DNA from: an uncultured Bacilli bacterium
Lineage (GTDB): Bacteria; Bacillota_I; Bacilli_A; RFN20; CAG-826
Direction: 5' to 3'
Assembly (NCBI GenBank): GCA_944342125.1
Contig: CALVMF010000026.1
Location: 1-14,162, forward strand
Length of the DNA: 14,162 nucleotides
Below, piece by piece: positions 6,970 through 14,162 of this stretch (its first letter is position 1; every line of letters starts with the position of its first letter). Both the position numbers and the translations under genes were made by a program. The notes beneath the pieces were generated by a model, which was not told where the DNA came from, made no database searches, and worked only from the letters and a program-made list of their open reading frames with translations.

Positions 6970-6998
6970 AGTATACATTTTTGCTATCATTTTCTCCA
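6970..6998 (-). promoter_or_regulatory. Promoter of tex
   Basis: On the - strand TGGAGA (6993-6998), a 17-base spacer and TATACT (6970-6975) fit sigma-A boxes, with the -10 at five of six. The upstream edge lies only 5 bases from the stop codon of the sugar-binding protein gene. Transcription should begin near 6963, giving a leader of about 50 bases. Confidence 0.6.
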
Positions 6999-7002
6999 CA
7001 TA

Positions 7003-8040
7003 TTATTTAATTTTTCCTTCACCAAGTTGAGTGAGAGCAATTCCATTTGTATGAAAATAATTCTCTTTATCCATCTCATAAGGAAAGTCGCTCATGTCTT
7101 TATTAGCCAATAAATAATCAATAAGAGTAACGATTATTTCAACTTGCCTTTCATAGTCATTTTGTACAGTTCCATACATTTCTTTATTTTTTATTGCTTC
7201 TACGCCATATTCCGTAGCATCAACCCCAATAATTGGATAAAACTCTTCATATAAAGGAAGAGAAGAGTCATATTCTTCTAAAGTTTTTAAATAATCTATG
7301 ACGCCTAAAGCCATATCATCGTTATTAGATAAAATTAAATCGATTGAATCCTTAAATTCATCATATATTTCTTTAAAATGATTTAAGGACATTTCTCTAC
7401 TCCAATCACAAAAAGAAGCATCTAAAATATTAACGTCATAACCTAAACTTTTTAATGTATCGATTGAATATTTGCTTCTATTTTCAGTATCTTGGTGACC
7501 TTGTTCACCTTTAATCAAAATGACATCAACTTTTTTGTTTTTGTTTCGATCAAAATTTGCGATGAAATTGTCGTTCGACTTAAAATATTCATTAACGATT
7601 TTGGCTTGAAGCTCACCTTCACTTTCAGGTTTTGCACCAACATAGTAGGCTAATTTTTGACCAGCTAAATCTCTTTCAAGAGGTTCTCTGTTTAAAAAGA
7701 TAATTGGTCGATTAACGCTTGCTGCTTTTTCAATTACTGTGCTAGCTGAAAGTCTATCAACAAGATTAATAAGTAAAACTTTACTACTTTCATCTTCAAT
7801 TTCGCTAACAATCTGACTATTTTGATACGTTTGACTGCTTTCTCCATCAAACATTTTTACTTCAAACTTATCTTTAAGTGATTCAACTATTTGATTTGAA
7901 TAGCCTTTCATAAAAGTATCTTCACCCGAATAGACGAACAAGGAAATATGACCTCGTGCTTCACCACAAGAAAATAAAGTTAAAGCAAGGGCGCTAAGTA
8001 AAACTAAGACTTTTTTATTCACTTTATTTCTTTTCATCAT
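7003..8040 (-). CDS. Glucose/galactose-binding lipoprotein (MglB-like)
   Basis: A 345-residue membrane-anchored extracellular sugar-binding protein. The signal peptide ends in LFSC, with the lipidated cysteine at residue 25. Aligned by eye with E. coli MglB, the sugar contacts are all present: Y37, D41, F43, N118, H182, D184, R188, W213, N240, D274 and N294. The calcium loop is kept in outline (D164, N166) but has N168 and D172 where MglB has Asp and Gln. The start is one of two adjacent ATGs (8040 or 8037), inside the end of the kinase gene, with GAGAGGG upstream. No permease or ATPase gene lies nearby. With the kinase and regulator genes before it, it probably serves as the sugar-sensing part of a signalling system, although it could also feed a transporter encoded elsewhere. 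Confidence 0.85.
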   Translation of the reverse strand: MMKRNKVNKKVLVLLSALALTLFSCGEARGHISLFVYSGEDTFMKGYSNQIVESLKDKFEVKMFDGESSQTYQNSQIVSEIEDESSKVLLINLVDRLSASTVIEKAASVNRPIIFLNREPLERDLAGQKLAYYVGAKPESEGELQAKIVNEYFKSNDNFIANFDRNKNKKVDVILIKGEQGHQDTENRSKYSIDTLKSLGYDVNILDASFCDWSREMSLNHFKEIYDEFKDSIDLILSNNDDMALGVIDYLKTLEEYDSSLPLYEEFYPIIGVDATEYGVEAIKNKEMYGTVQNDYERQVEIIVTLIDYLLANKDMSDFPYEMDKENYFHTNGIALTQLGEGKIK

Positions 8041-9739
8041 CGTTTTTTGCCCTCTCTTTAGGTATTAATATTGAAATTGTCGTTCCTTCATCTTCAATGG
8101 AATGAATTTTAATATCGCCTTTTTCACCATAATAAATTTTAATTCTTTGGTAAACGTTTTGTAAGCCAACTCCACGATGAATATTCTTGTCTTGGAAGCT
8201 TTTTTCAATTTCTTTAAGTTTTTCACTACTTATTCCATATCCATTATCAGTCACTTCTAAAACTATGAATTCACCATCAATATAAGCTTTAATATCGATT
8301 CTTCCACCACTTTGAGCATCATTTAATCCATGTTCGATGGCATTTTCAACAATTGGTTGTAAAATTAGCTTCATGCAATAGTAGCCTTCAAGTCCGCTAG
8401 AAACATTAATTGTGTAATTAAATTGATCTCCAAATCGAATTTTTTGAATAAGAAGGTAATTTCTGACGTGTTCAATTTCATCCTTTAAAGGAATGATATT
8501 TTTACCTCTTGAAATTGAGATTCTAAAAAATTTTGAAAGCGCCACAATCATTTGTTCAGCTTTTTGGCTTTCGCCTTTATCAATCATATAGATAATTGAA
8601 TCGAGTGTATTATAAAGAAAATGTGGGTTAATTTGATTTTGCAAGGCTTTAAGTTCACTTTTTCTTTGATTGTCTCTTTCTTCAACGAGCTTACCAGCTA
8701 AATCTCTAATTCTTTTCATGAGGTCATTAAAAGTTGCTTCAAGTTGAATAATTTCTTTGCTTCCACCTGCTAAACTACTACGTTTGGCTTCGTAATTTAA
8801 ATCTTTAATCTTGTTCATTTCATTTTGTAATTTATAAAGTGGATTAGTAACTTGTTTAATAACAAAATAAATTGCAATAAGATAAATAACACCTAAACAA
8901 ATAGTTGTTGCAACCGTTAAAGCAATAAAAAGGTTAAGTGAATTGTAAACTTGGGAATTGTTTGTAAAAACTGAAACTTTCCAGCTTGTATCAGCTATCG
9001 TTGAAATATATAAATTAAAAGATTGATTATTAATGTTTACACTCCTTGAACCTAGAACCAGCTCTTTTGTCGCCTTATAATCTTCTTCAATAAATTCAGG
9101 TTTAGAAGAATAAACAACTTCATAGTTTCGATCAAAAATTACAATATGACCATTTTCTCCTAAATCGCTTTGATAAATCTGCCTTACAATCTTTGAAAAA
9201 TCGAATTCAATTAAAGCGACACAATAATTTTCTTCGTTTTTGTAGTTTAAATAACGCGAAAGCGTGAAAGCATAACGATCATTTTCATAACCGACTGCAC
9301 TAAAAATATTAATCATCGGTTCGCTTATAGCGTTTTGATATGAATCGTTTTCATAAACGTTTTCTTCGGCGCTTACATAACCAGAATTAGAAACGATTAA
9401 ATCACCTTTTTCATCATATAAAGCGATAGAAATAATCTCACCTTTCATGTCCTGAATGTCATCAAAATATTCCTGAACTGCGGACTTTTCTTCTAAAACA
9501 TCGATATTTTGGACCTTTATTTGAATGGCGTTTGTAACTTCAATTGCATTATTAAAATAGTATTCGTAGTTACTAACAACTTGTCTAGAAGTATTGATGA
9601 TTTGTTCATCTATTAGACTAGAAATTGAGGTTGCATATAACGTTGAAGCAATCGCAATCACTAAACCTAAAAAGAGAAAGAAGCATAAAATTGCATATGT
9701 TGTAATTTTAAAACGAATTGAGTAAGTTCTTTTCTTCAT
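8024..9739 (-). CDS. YesM-type sensor histidine kinase
   Basis: A 571-residue membrane kinase. TM1 spans about 13-35, followed by an extracellular Cache-like sensor (about 37-265, with SIALYDEKGDLIVSNSGY and IVIFDRNYEVVYSS as typical strands). TM2 spans about 271-295, then HAMP (about 296-350). The His_kinase region carries NPHFLYNTLDS, with the phospho-accepting H373. The ATPase part has an N-box (VENAIEHG, 464-471), G1 (DNGYGI, 498-503) and G2 (RGVGLQNV, 522-529). This architecture is the YesM/LytS group. The start codon overlaps the TGA of the regulator gene (ATGA), and the 3' end overlaps the sugar-binding protein gene by 17 bases, so translation is likely coupled along the operon. The signal it reads is inferred to be a sugar, from the neighbouring binding protein. 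Confidence 0.93.
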   Translation of the reverse strand: MKKRTYSIRFKITTYAILCFFLFLGLVIAIASTLYATSISSLIDEQIINTSRQVVSNYEYYFNNAIEVTNAIQIKVQNIDVLEEKSAVQEYFDDIQDMKGEIISIALYDEKGDLIVSNSGYVSAEENVYENDSYQNAISEPMINIFSAVGYENDRYAFTLSRYLNYKNEENYCVALIEFDFSKIVRQIYQSDLGENGHIVIFDRNYEVVYSSKPEFIEEDYKATKELVLGSRSVNINNQSFNLYISTIADTSWKVSVFTNNSQVYNSLNLFIALTVATTICLGVIYLIAIYFVIKQVTNPLYKLQNEMNKIKDLNYEAKRSSLAGGSKEIIQLEATFNDLMKRIRDLAGKLVEERDNQRKSELKALQNQINPHFLYNTLDSIIYMIDKGESQKAEQMIVALSKFFRISISRGKNIIPLKDEIEHVRNYLLIQKIRFGDQFNYTINVSSGLEGYYCMKLILQPIVENAIEHGLNDAQSGGRIDIKAYIDGEFIVLEVTDNGYGISSEKLKEIEKSFQDKNIHRGVGLQNVYQRIKIYYGEKGDIKIHSIEDEGTTISILIPKERAKNDDEKK

Positions 9740-11325
9740 TTTTTACGATATTCAGCAGGCGACATTCCTGAATTTTTCTTAAAACAATGTGAAAAATAAT
9801 ATGGATCATCGTAACCAACTTCATTTGCAATGCTTAATATTTTCTCTTCCGTATTTTTAAGAAGATACTTAGCTTTTTCCATACGAACATCAGTTAAATA
9901 CTTTGTAAAAGAAGTTTTGTTTTTCTTTAAAATCGCGCTGATGTAACTAACCGAATAATTTAGTTCTTTTGCAACATCTTCAAGCGAAAGCATTGAATTT
10001 TTGTAGTTATTTTCAATAAAAGAAATTATTTGTCTAAACGAGGCTTCTACGCCACTCTGTCTACTTTCCTTGTTAATTTTATCGATTTTATCGACTAACA
10101 TGTTGATAAAATCGATAAGTTGCTCGTTACTTTTGATTGAATAAGCTTTTACAGCAATCTCATCATAAGTTAAGTAAGTCTCAAAAAGTGATTGCAAAGA
10201 CACGCAAGCTTTTAAAAGCGAATCTATCAAATTATTGAGGATAAAAAGATAAGTTTCTTTAAAATTATCGGTGTTAATTGTGTTAAGTAAACGCGTAATT
10301 CTTTCCTTAGCTTTTGAAATCTCACCGTATAAAACTTCATAAGTGATAGTTTTAAACTCATTTTCATCAACTTTTCCACTTGTCACCTTATTTTTGTTGA
10401 TGTCGTCAAAGAAAATAACAATGTTGCTTCCGATAACTGTTCGATATTCTAGAGTTCTTAAAGCGTGTCTAAAAAGTTCGCGATATGATTTTTGCTCTAC
10501 ATCTTCTTTCACTTCGCTTAAACCTATCGACATTTCAGTTTCACATCCACGCTTAATTTTAGCTAGTATTCTAACCAAAATTTCTTGTAACTTTTCTTTT
10601 TCAAACTTCTCATTTGAAAGTAAGAAGAGGCCAAATTCAGAAGAGTTATCAAAAAGGATATATCGAATGTTTGTATTCACTAGTTCATCTTGAATATATT
10701 TTTCTAAATACAAGGTGACAAGTTCCATTTTTGAATAAGATATTTGATTTAACTCATCATCAAAATCAATTGCGGCTAAAATTGTGTACTTGTATTTTAG
10801 GTCAATGCCATCGGCAACAAGCTTTTCCTGAAAATTTTCAGGAATATCTTTCAAAGTAATTAATTTAGAAAGATCTGAGTTTTGCATTAGTTTCAGACCA
10901 GAATCAGCTTTTCTTTTTAACTCTTCTAAGTCATTGTCGATAGTATTTCGTTTATCAAGTTCTTCTTTAGCCTTTTTAAGAGTTTCACTAAGTTCATCGA
11001 TCGTAATTGGCTTTGTAATATAGCCAATGACTCCTAGAGAAATAGCTTGTTTAGCATAATCAAAACTATCAAAACCACTAATGATAATGGTCTGAAGTAA
11101 AGGCAATTCTAACTTCATTCTTTTTATAAGGTCGATGCCATCAATATAAGGCATTTTAATGTCAGTAATTAAAAGATCTGGCGCAAGTGAAACACCACTT
11201 AACAAAGCATCAAACCCATTTTGAAATTGCCCGACAATTTCAAAATCACCATTTAGGCTAAGTAGTTGTTGATAGAGTCTTTCTCTAACTGCGTCTTCAT
11301 CATCGACAATAATTACTTTATACAT
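9736..11325 (-). CDS. YesN-type response regulator with AraC-family DNA-binding domain
   Basis: A 529-residue cytosolic regulator paired with the kinase that follows. The receiver domain (about 1-118) has the acid pocket D8/D9, phospho-acceptor D55 in LLITDIKMP, S83 and K105 in TKP. Residues about 179-309 resemble the degenerate cyclase-like GGDEF_2 domain found in many YesN proteins (SIGLSEV, LEYRTVIG, IVIFFDDI), without a GGDEF motif. The last 100 residues are an AraC-type double helix-turn-helix ending in SPAEYRKK. I start the gene at the ATG at 11325, because receiver domains begin MYKVIIVDDE. An in-frame TTG 30 bases upstream (11355) has no ribosome site. No strong ribosome site precedes the ATG either. 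Likely targets are sugar-uptake or sugar-hydrolysis genes not in this window. Confidence 0.92.
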   Translation of the reverse strand: MYKVIIVDDEDAVRERLYQQLLSLNGDFEIVGQFQNGFDALLSGVSLAPDLLITDIKMPYIDGIDLIKRMKLELPLLQTIIISGFDSFDYAKQAISLGVIGYITKPITIDELSETLKKAKEELDKRNTIDNDLEELKRKADSGLKLMQNSDLSKLITLKDIPENFQEKLVADGIDLKYKYTILAAIDFDDELNQISYSKMELVTLYLEKYIQDELVNTNIRYILFDNSSEFGLFLLSNEKFEKEKLQEILVRILAKIKRGCETEMSIGLSEVKEDVEQKSYRELFRHALRTLEYRTVIGSNIVIFFDDINKNKVTSGKVDENEFKTITYEVLYGEISKAKERITRLLNTINTDNFKETYLFILNNLIDSLLKACVSLQSLFETYLTYDEIAVKAYSIKSNEQLIDFINMLVDKIDKINKESRQSGVEASFRQIISFIENNYKNSMLSLEDVAKELNYSVSYISAILKKNKTSFTKYLTDVRMEKAKYLLKNTEEKILSIANEVGYDDPYYFSHCFKKNSGMSPAEYRKK

Positions 11326-11354
11326 ATTGATTATTTTACCAAATTTCCTTTGCA

Positions 11355-11379
11355 AAAATTAGAATTAATGACTAATTTT
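11355..11379. repeat. AT-rich inverted repeat after cca
   Basis: AAAATTAG (11355-11362) and CTAATTTT (11372-11379) are exact inverted copies with a 9-base loop. They lie directly past the cca stop codon and before the response-regulator start. This could be a weak terminator of cca or an operator ahead of the sensing operon. The stem has only one G-C pair. Confidence 0.35.
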
Positions 11380-11381
11380 AA

Positions 11382-12737
11382 TCAGATTTTATCACTTTTA
11401 ATGTCATTTGAACTGAATTCATTAATATGTTCTAACAAATAATCTTTTTTATTCAAAGATGGTTCATCTATAACCGCTTTTAACATATTCGACAAGATTT
11501 TTCCAATCTGTTTTCCACTAAAGCCTAGTTTTATAAGATCTTTTCCGCTTACTTTTAAATCTTTAAAATAGAAGCAAGCCTTGTTTTTTATTGACTCTTC
11601 ATAAATATGCTTCAATTTTTCATAATCAAAGCTTGATGAAGATTCGCTATTACTCTGTAAATAAATGTTTTGAGCTTTTTTGATTTCTAAATAGTAAGGA
11701 AATAATTTTGGACTAATTCTTTTAATTAACCAACGAACTTCTTTTGCTTCAGGACTAACTTCTTTATCGATATTATTAGCAAGAAAAGACACAGTTTTTA
11801 TTACATAATTTGAATAACGAAGCCTTCTTAATATTGATCTAATAACCTTTTCACGATTAGATAAATTGTTTTCACAGTCTAATATATTCTCAATTTTATA
11901 ATCTTTTATTTGATTAACAGCTTGATCAACATGCTCTAAAAGTATTGTTAGTCTAGTGATAATATCCTTTGGCGAATCTTTAATTCTATTTATTGCTTCT
12001 TCTCCAAGACTAACTTCCCCGTTCACTATATTTAACAAAGCATCAAATTCAGGAAGAAAGTACTTTGTAATACCAAGTTTACTAGCTTCAATTAACATTT
12101 CAGGTCTATCAGATAATAAAGTTTTAGATAGTTCAACATTAATTCTTTCCTTGGATACATTTTGAATTAAATAGGATAATTTGCCCATTGCTAAAGAAGT
12201 ATTTTCTTCAATTTCAAAACCTAGTTGAGCACTAAATCTAATAGCTCTTAATATTCTTAATGCATCTTCATTAAATCTTAATAAAGGATCTCCAACGCAT
12301 CTAATACACTTATTTTTTAAGTCCGCTAGACCATTAAACGCGTCTACTAATCCAACTTCATCATTATAAGCAAAGGCATTTATCGTAAAATCTCTTCTAC
12401 TTAAATCTTCCTTTAAAGAACTAGTAAAAGTTACATTATCTGGATGTCTATTATCTTTATAATCGCCATCAATTCTAAAAGTAGTCACCTCAAAAGATTT
12501 ATGATTCCTACGAACAGTAATTGTTCCATGTTTTATTCCTGTATCAAAAGTTTCACAAAATAAAGTCTTGGTTTCTTCTGGCTTAGCGCTTGTTGTAATA
12601 TCAAAATCGCTTGGTGTTTTTCCAAGCAAAAGATCTCTAACGCATCCACCAACCGCATAAGCTTCATGCCCTGCTTTTTGTAAGGTTTTAAGGATATATT
12701 TAACTTCTTTTGGTAATTTTAAATGTAACTTATCCAT
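11382..12737 (-). CDS. cca: CCA tRNA nucleotidyltransferase
   Basis: A 451-residue cytosolic enzyme that adds or repairs the 3' CCA end of tRNAs using CTP and ATP. Class II nucleotidyltransferase motifs are clear: GGCVRDLLLG at 30-39, the metal-binding pair D44/D46 in SDFDI, IKHGTITV at about 68-75, SRRDFTINA at 113-121 and EDALRILRAIRF at 157-168. The helical C-terminal part continues to the end and is Lys/Ser-rich. The gene stops with TGA, evidence against a Mycoplasma-type code. The ATG at 12737 has no visible Shine-Dalgarno sequence. It may be co-transcribed with the gene at 12808-13593 upstream, and the inverted repeat at 11355-11379 lies just downstream. The product could also be a poly(A) polymerase-type relative, but the length and motifs favour CCA addition. 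Confidence 0.93.
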   Translation of the reverse strand: MDKLHLKLPKEVKYILKTLQKAGHEAYAVGGCVRDLLLGKTPSDFDITTSAKPEETKTLFCETFDTGIKHGTITVRRNHKSFEVTTFRIDGDYKDNRHPDNVTFTSSLKEDLSRRDFTINAFAYNDEVGLVDAFNGLADLKNKCIRCVGDPLLRFNEDALRILRAIRFSAQLGFEIEENTSLAMGKLSYLIQNVSKERINVELSKTLLSDRPEMLIEASKLGITKYFLPEFDALLNIVNGEVSLGEEAINRIKDSPKDIITRLTILLEHVDQAVNQIKDYKIENILDCENNLSNREKVIRSILRRLRYSNYVIKTVSFLANNIDKEVSPEAKEVRWLIKRISPKLFPYYLEIKKAQNIYLQSNSESSSSFDYEKLKHIYEESIKNKACFYFKDLKVSGKDLIKLGFSGKQIGKILSNMLKAVIDEPSLNKKDYLLEHINEFSSNDIKSDKI

Positions 12738-12807
12738 ATAAATTAATATTGTTAATCAAGTTTTAAGAGTTAATTAAGTAAGATGTAATCCACATTTTTT
12801 ATATGTA

Positions 12808-13593
12808 TCAAAGTTGAGCTATAAAATTTAAAACAATGATAATCTCTGAACTAGATAAGTTTTTATCAAGATCAAAAATTAATGTATTTTCATTAACTTC
12901 TACTAAATAATTGAATATATTATAAGAAGCTTTTTCATAAGAATTGTCTCTTTGAAATGAAAATACCATCTTAGAAAAGTATCCTCCAATACTTTTTCTT
13001 TCCATTGCTTCCTTTTGCTTGTCATTAAGTGAACTATAAAACGATTTTAAGAATTCTAGTTTTTCGTCATTAACTAAATATATTCCGCCATGTATTTTAA
13101 AGAAATCTTTTGGGTCAAACACTCCTTTATATTCATCTAGTTTTTTTAACGTTTGAATTAATTCTTGATTTAAAAATTTATCGTTTTCAATAAAATATAT
13201 TTCTCTGTGTTGCTTAATAATCGCGAAAATTTTAAAAATATCCTCGCAAATCATAGATATTTTATGATTTTTGAAAGGAACAATAAGTGAAGATTCTTTA
13301 TTTGCGTTTACAAAATAATAAAAGCTTAAATTATATTTTAAATCAAATTTTTGATTTGAGAAGTTTAGTATAAAATCGAATTCTTTTATTAATTTATTCA
13401 AATCAAAATTTTCTTCTTCAACAACAATCACTTCGCTGTTTTTTAGTGATTTTAGATAATTTTTTATACTAAAACTTTTGGTATAAAACACATAATTATA
13501 CTCATTATTTTTTATACTAAAAATTTTCAAAGCTTCTACAATTGAAGAAATACTACTTAATCCAAAAATTAAAATTGCAATCCTTTTAGACAT
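12808..13593 (-). CDS. Hypothetical protein
   Basis: A 261-residue protein I do not recognise. The composition is rich in Phe, Ile, Asn and Lys, and its DNA seems more AT-rich than its neighbours. It begins KRIAILIFGLSS, a beta strand and glycine turn like the opening of a Rossmann-type or racemase-like fold. Later segments are FDFILNFS and a final strand-rich tail, TLIFDLDKNLSSSEII. No catalytic cysteine, metal motif, signal peptide or membrane helix is evident, so it is probably cytosolic. The ATG is 11 bases after the stop of the flavodoxin-family gene and has no Shine-Dalgarno sequence, which suggests translation coupled to that gene. The cca gene follows 70 bases later. Confidence 0.7.
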   Translation of the reverse strand: MSKRIAILIFGLSSISSIVEALKIFSIKNNEYNYVFYTKSFSIKNYLKSLKNSEVIVVEEENFDLNKLIKEFDFILNFSNQKFDLKYNLSFYYFVNANKESSLIVPFKNHKISMICEDIFKIFAIIKQHREIYFIENDKFLNQELIQTLKKLDEYKGVFDPKDFFKIHGGIYLVNDEKLEFLKSFYSSLNDKQKEAMERKSIGGYFSKMVFSFQRDNSYEKASYNIFNYLVEVNENTLIFDLDKNLSSSEIIIVLNFIAQL

Positions 13594-13604
13594 AAAATTA
13601 AAAA

Positions 13605-14162
13605 TTAATTGTTAATAAAGTTTGTGTATTCGTGTTTTTCGTGCTCTAAATCGCCATTGTCTTTTTCTTTTTTAATAGCTCTCATGAGGAAAATCATGTT
13701 TTTAGCAAGTTGCTTAACTGTACTAATACCTTCTTCATCTTTTATTGCTTCGCCTTCACTCATTCCATGAAGATTGTTCCAATAAAATGAGGTTACAATT
13801 GGCATTTCTGAAATTGAAAAATACTTATTTAATTCATCAAAAGTTGCAGTAGTTCCGCTTCTTCTAGCAACCGCAATTGCACACCCTACTTTCATTCTTT
13901 TACTAAAATTTGTTGAATAAAATAGTCTTTGAAGTAAAGAAACTAAAGTTCCATTGGCTTGGGCATAATAAACTGGCGAAGCAACAACTAATCCATCAGC
14001 TCTTTCAAATTCTTTTGCTACTTCGTTAACTAAATCATCAAAAACGCATCTGCCAGTTTTCTTACATTTTCCACAAGCTATACAGCCTCTAACAACTTTA
14101 GTCCCAACGGAGAATTCTTTAACTTCAATATTTTCTTTTTCAAATATTTTTTTCATCTCTAG
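13605..14162 (-). CDS. Flavodoxin-family NAD(P)H-dependent reductase, 5' end cut
   Basis: The 3' part of a gene running off the right edge. The frame stays open through the last two codons of the window, so the ATG at 14156 is an internal methionine. The N-terminal strand and phosphate-binding GSPR-type loop expected in the family are missing from view. Visible hallmarks are the cysteine cluster RGCIACGKCKKTGRC, SPVYYAQANG (the flavin-side loop), ARRSGTTATFDELNKYF, and YWNNLHG further on. This matches the NADPH-dependent FMN reductase group, soluble FMN proteins that move electrons in anaerobes. The substrate is unknown. The gene ends 11 bases before the hypothetical gene start, and the two are probably in one operon. 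Confidence 0.88.
   Translation of the reverse strand, partial: LEMKKIFEKENIEVKEFSVGTKVVRGCIACGKCKKTGRCVFDDLVNEVAKEFERADGLVVASPVYYAQANGTLVSLLQRLFYSTNFSKRMKVGCAIAVARRSGTTATFDELNKYFSISEMPIVTSFYWNNLHGMSEGEAIKDEEGISTVKQLAKNMIFLMRAIKKEKDNGDLEHEKHEYTNFINN

Noticed and set aside
6951..6999. Long-range pairing of TGTGGAG and CTCCGCA upstream of tex as a terminator or riboswitch
   Set aside because: The loop would be over 30 bases, one pair is a wobble, and no T-tract follows. The region is better explained by the tex promoter.
9736..9739. Possible Mycoplasma-type code (TGA as tryptophan), suggested by the low GC
   Set aside because: TGA here ends the response-regulator gene right at the family's normal C-terminus and overlaps the kinase ATG. 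TGA also ends cca at 11382-11384, and tryptophans are written TGG.
11326..11355. TTG start for the response regulator, adding 10 residues
   Set aside because: Receiver domains of this family begin right at MYKVIIVDDE, and the TTG has no ribosome site. The ATG at 11325 is preferred.
12808..13593. Glutamate racemase assignment for the hypothetical gene
   Set aside because: Only the first strand looks similar. The catalytic aspartate and both cysteine motifs are missing.
1..14162. tRNA or rRNA genes, CRISPR arrays, insertion sequences, prophage genes
   Set aside because: I saw no cloverleaf, no regularly spaced repeats, no transposase or integrase motifs and no terminal inverted repeats with target duplications.

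Overview
The window is AT-rich DNA from a bacterium that looks like a low-GC Gram-positive (Bacillota) anaerobe, plausibly one of the uncultured gut Bacilli or Erysipelotrichia-like lineages. The reasons are strong AGGAGG-type ribosome sites before several genes, lipoproteins with lipobox cysteines, a YesM/YesN-type sensor pair, a PerR-like repressor beside rubrerythrin, and a Firmicutes-style tRNA nucleotidyltransferase. TGA ends at least two genes (9736-9738 and 11382-11384) and tryptophan is written TGG, so the standard bacterial code applies rather than the Mycoplasma code. I cannot name the genus from sequence alone. Only one of the recognised genes (1215-2186) lies on the + strand.

Layout from left to right: an AT-rich non-coding end (1-258) holding two inverted repeats and one copy of a short hairpin motif; galU (259-1134, -); a divergent promoter region; a + strand lipoprotein gene (1215-2186) that converges on a second, acidic lipoprotein gene (2217-3230, -); a 339-base non-coding stretch with a second copy of the hairpin motif and a strong terminator; an oxidative-stress cluster (perR-like 4302-4679, a 37-residue rubredoxin-like protein 4140-4253, rubrerythrin 3570-4112, all -); tex (4766-6913, -); a sugar-sensing operon (response regulator 9736-11325, histidine kinase 8024-9739, glucose/galactose-binding lipoprotein 7003-8040, all -, with overlapping ends); cca (11382-12737, -); an unrecognised gene (12808-13593, -); and the 3' part of a flavodoxin-family reductase gene (13605-14162, -) cut by the window edge.

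Two groups work together. In the oxidative-stress cluster, the PerR-like protein has the full set of peroxide-sensing metal ligands and sits upstream of the rubredoxin-like protein and rubrerythrin. Two adjacent palindromes lie between the regulator and its likely targets. In the sugar-sensing operon, an MglB-type lipoprotein is coupled to a YesM-type kinase and a YesN-type regulator with no permease or ATPase gene beside it. This suggests an extracellular glucose/galactose sensor (a three-component system) rather than a transporter component.

The remaining genes are household functions (galU, tex, cca) or proteins of unknown role. No tRNA, rRNA, CRISPR array or insertion sequence was recognised.
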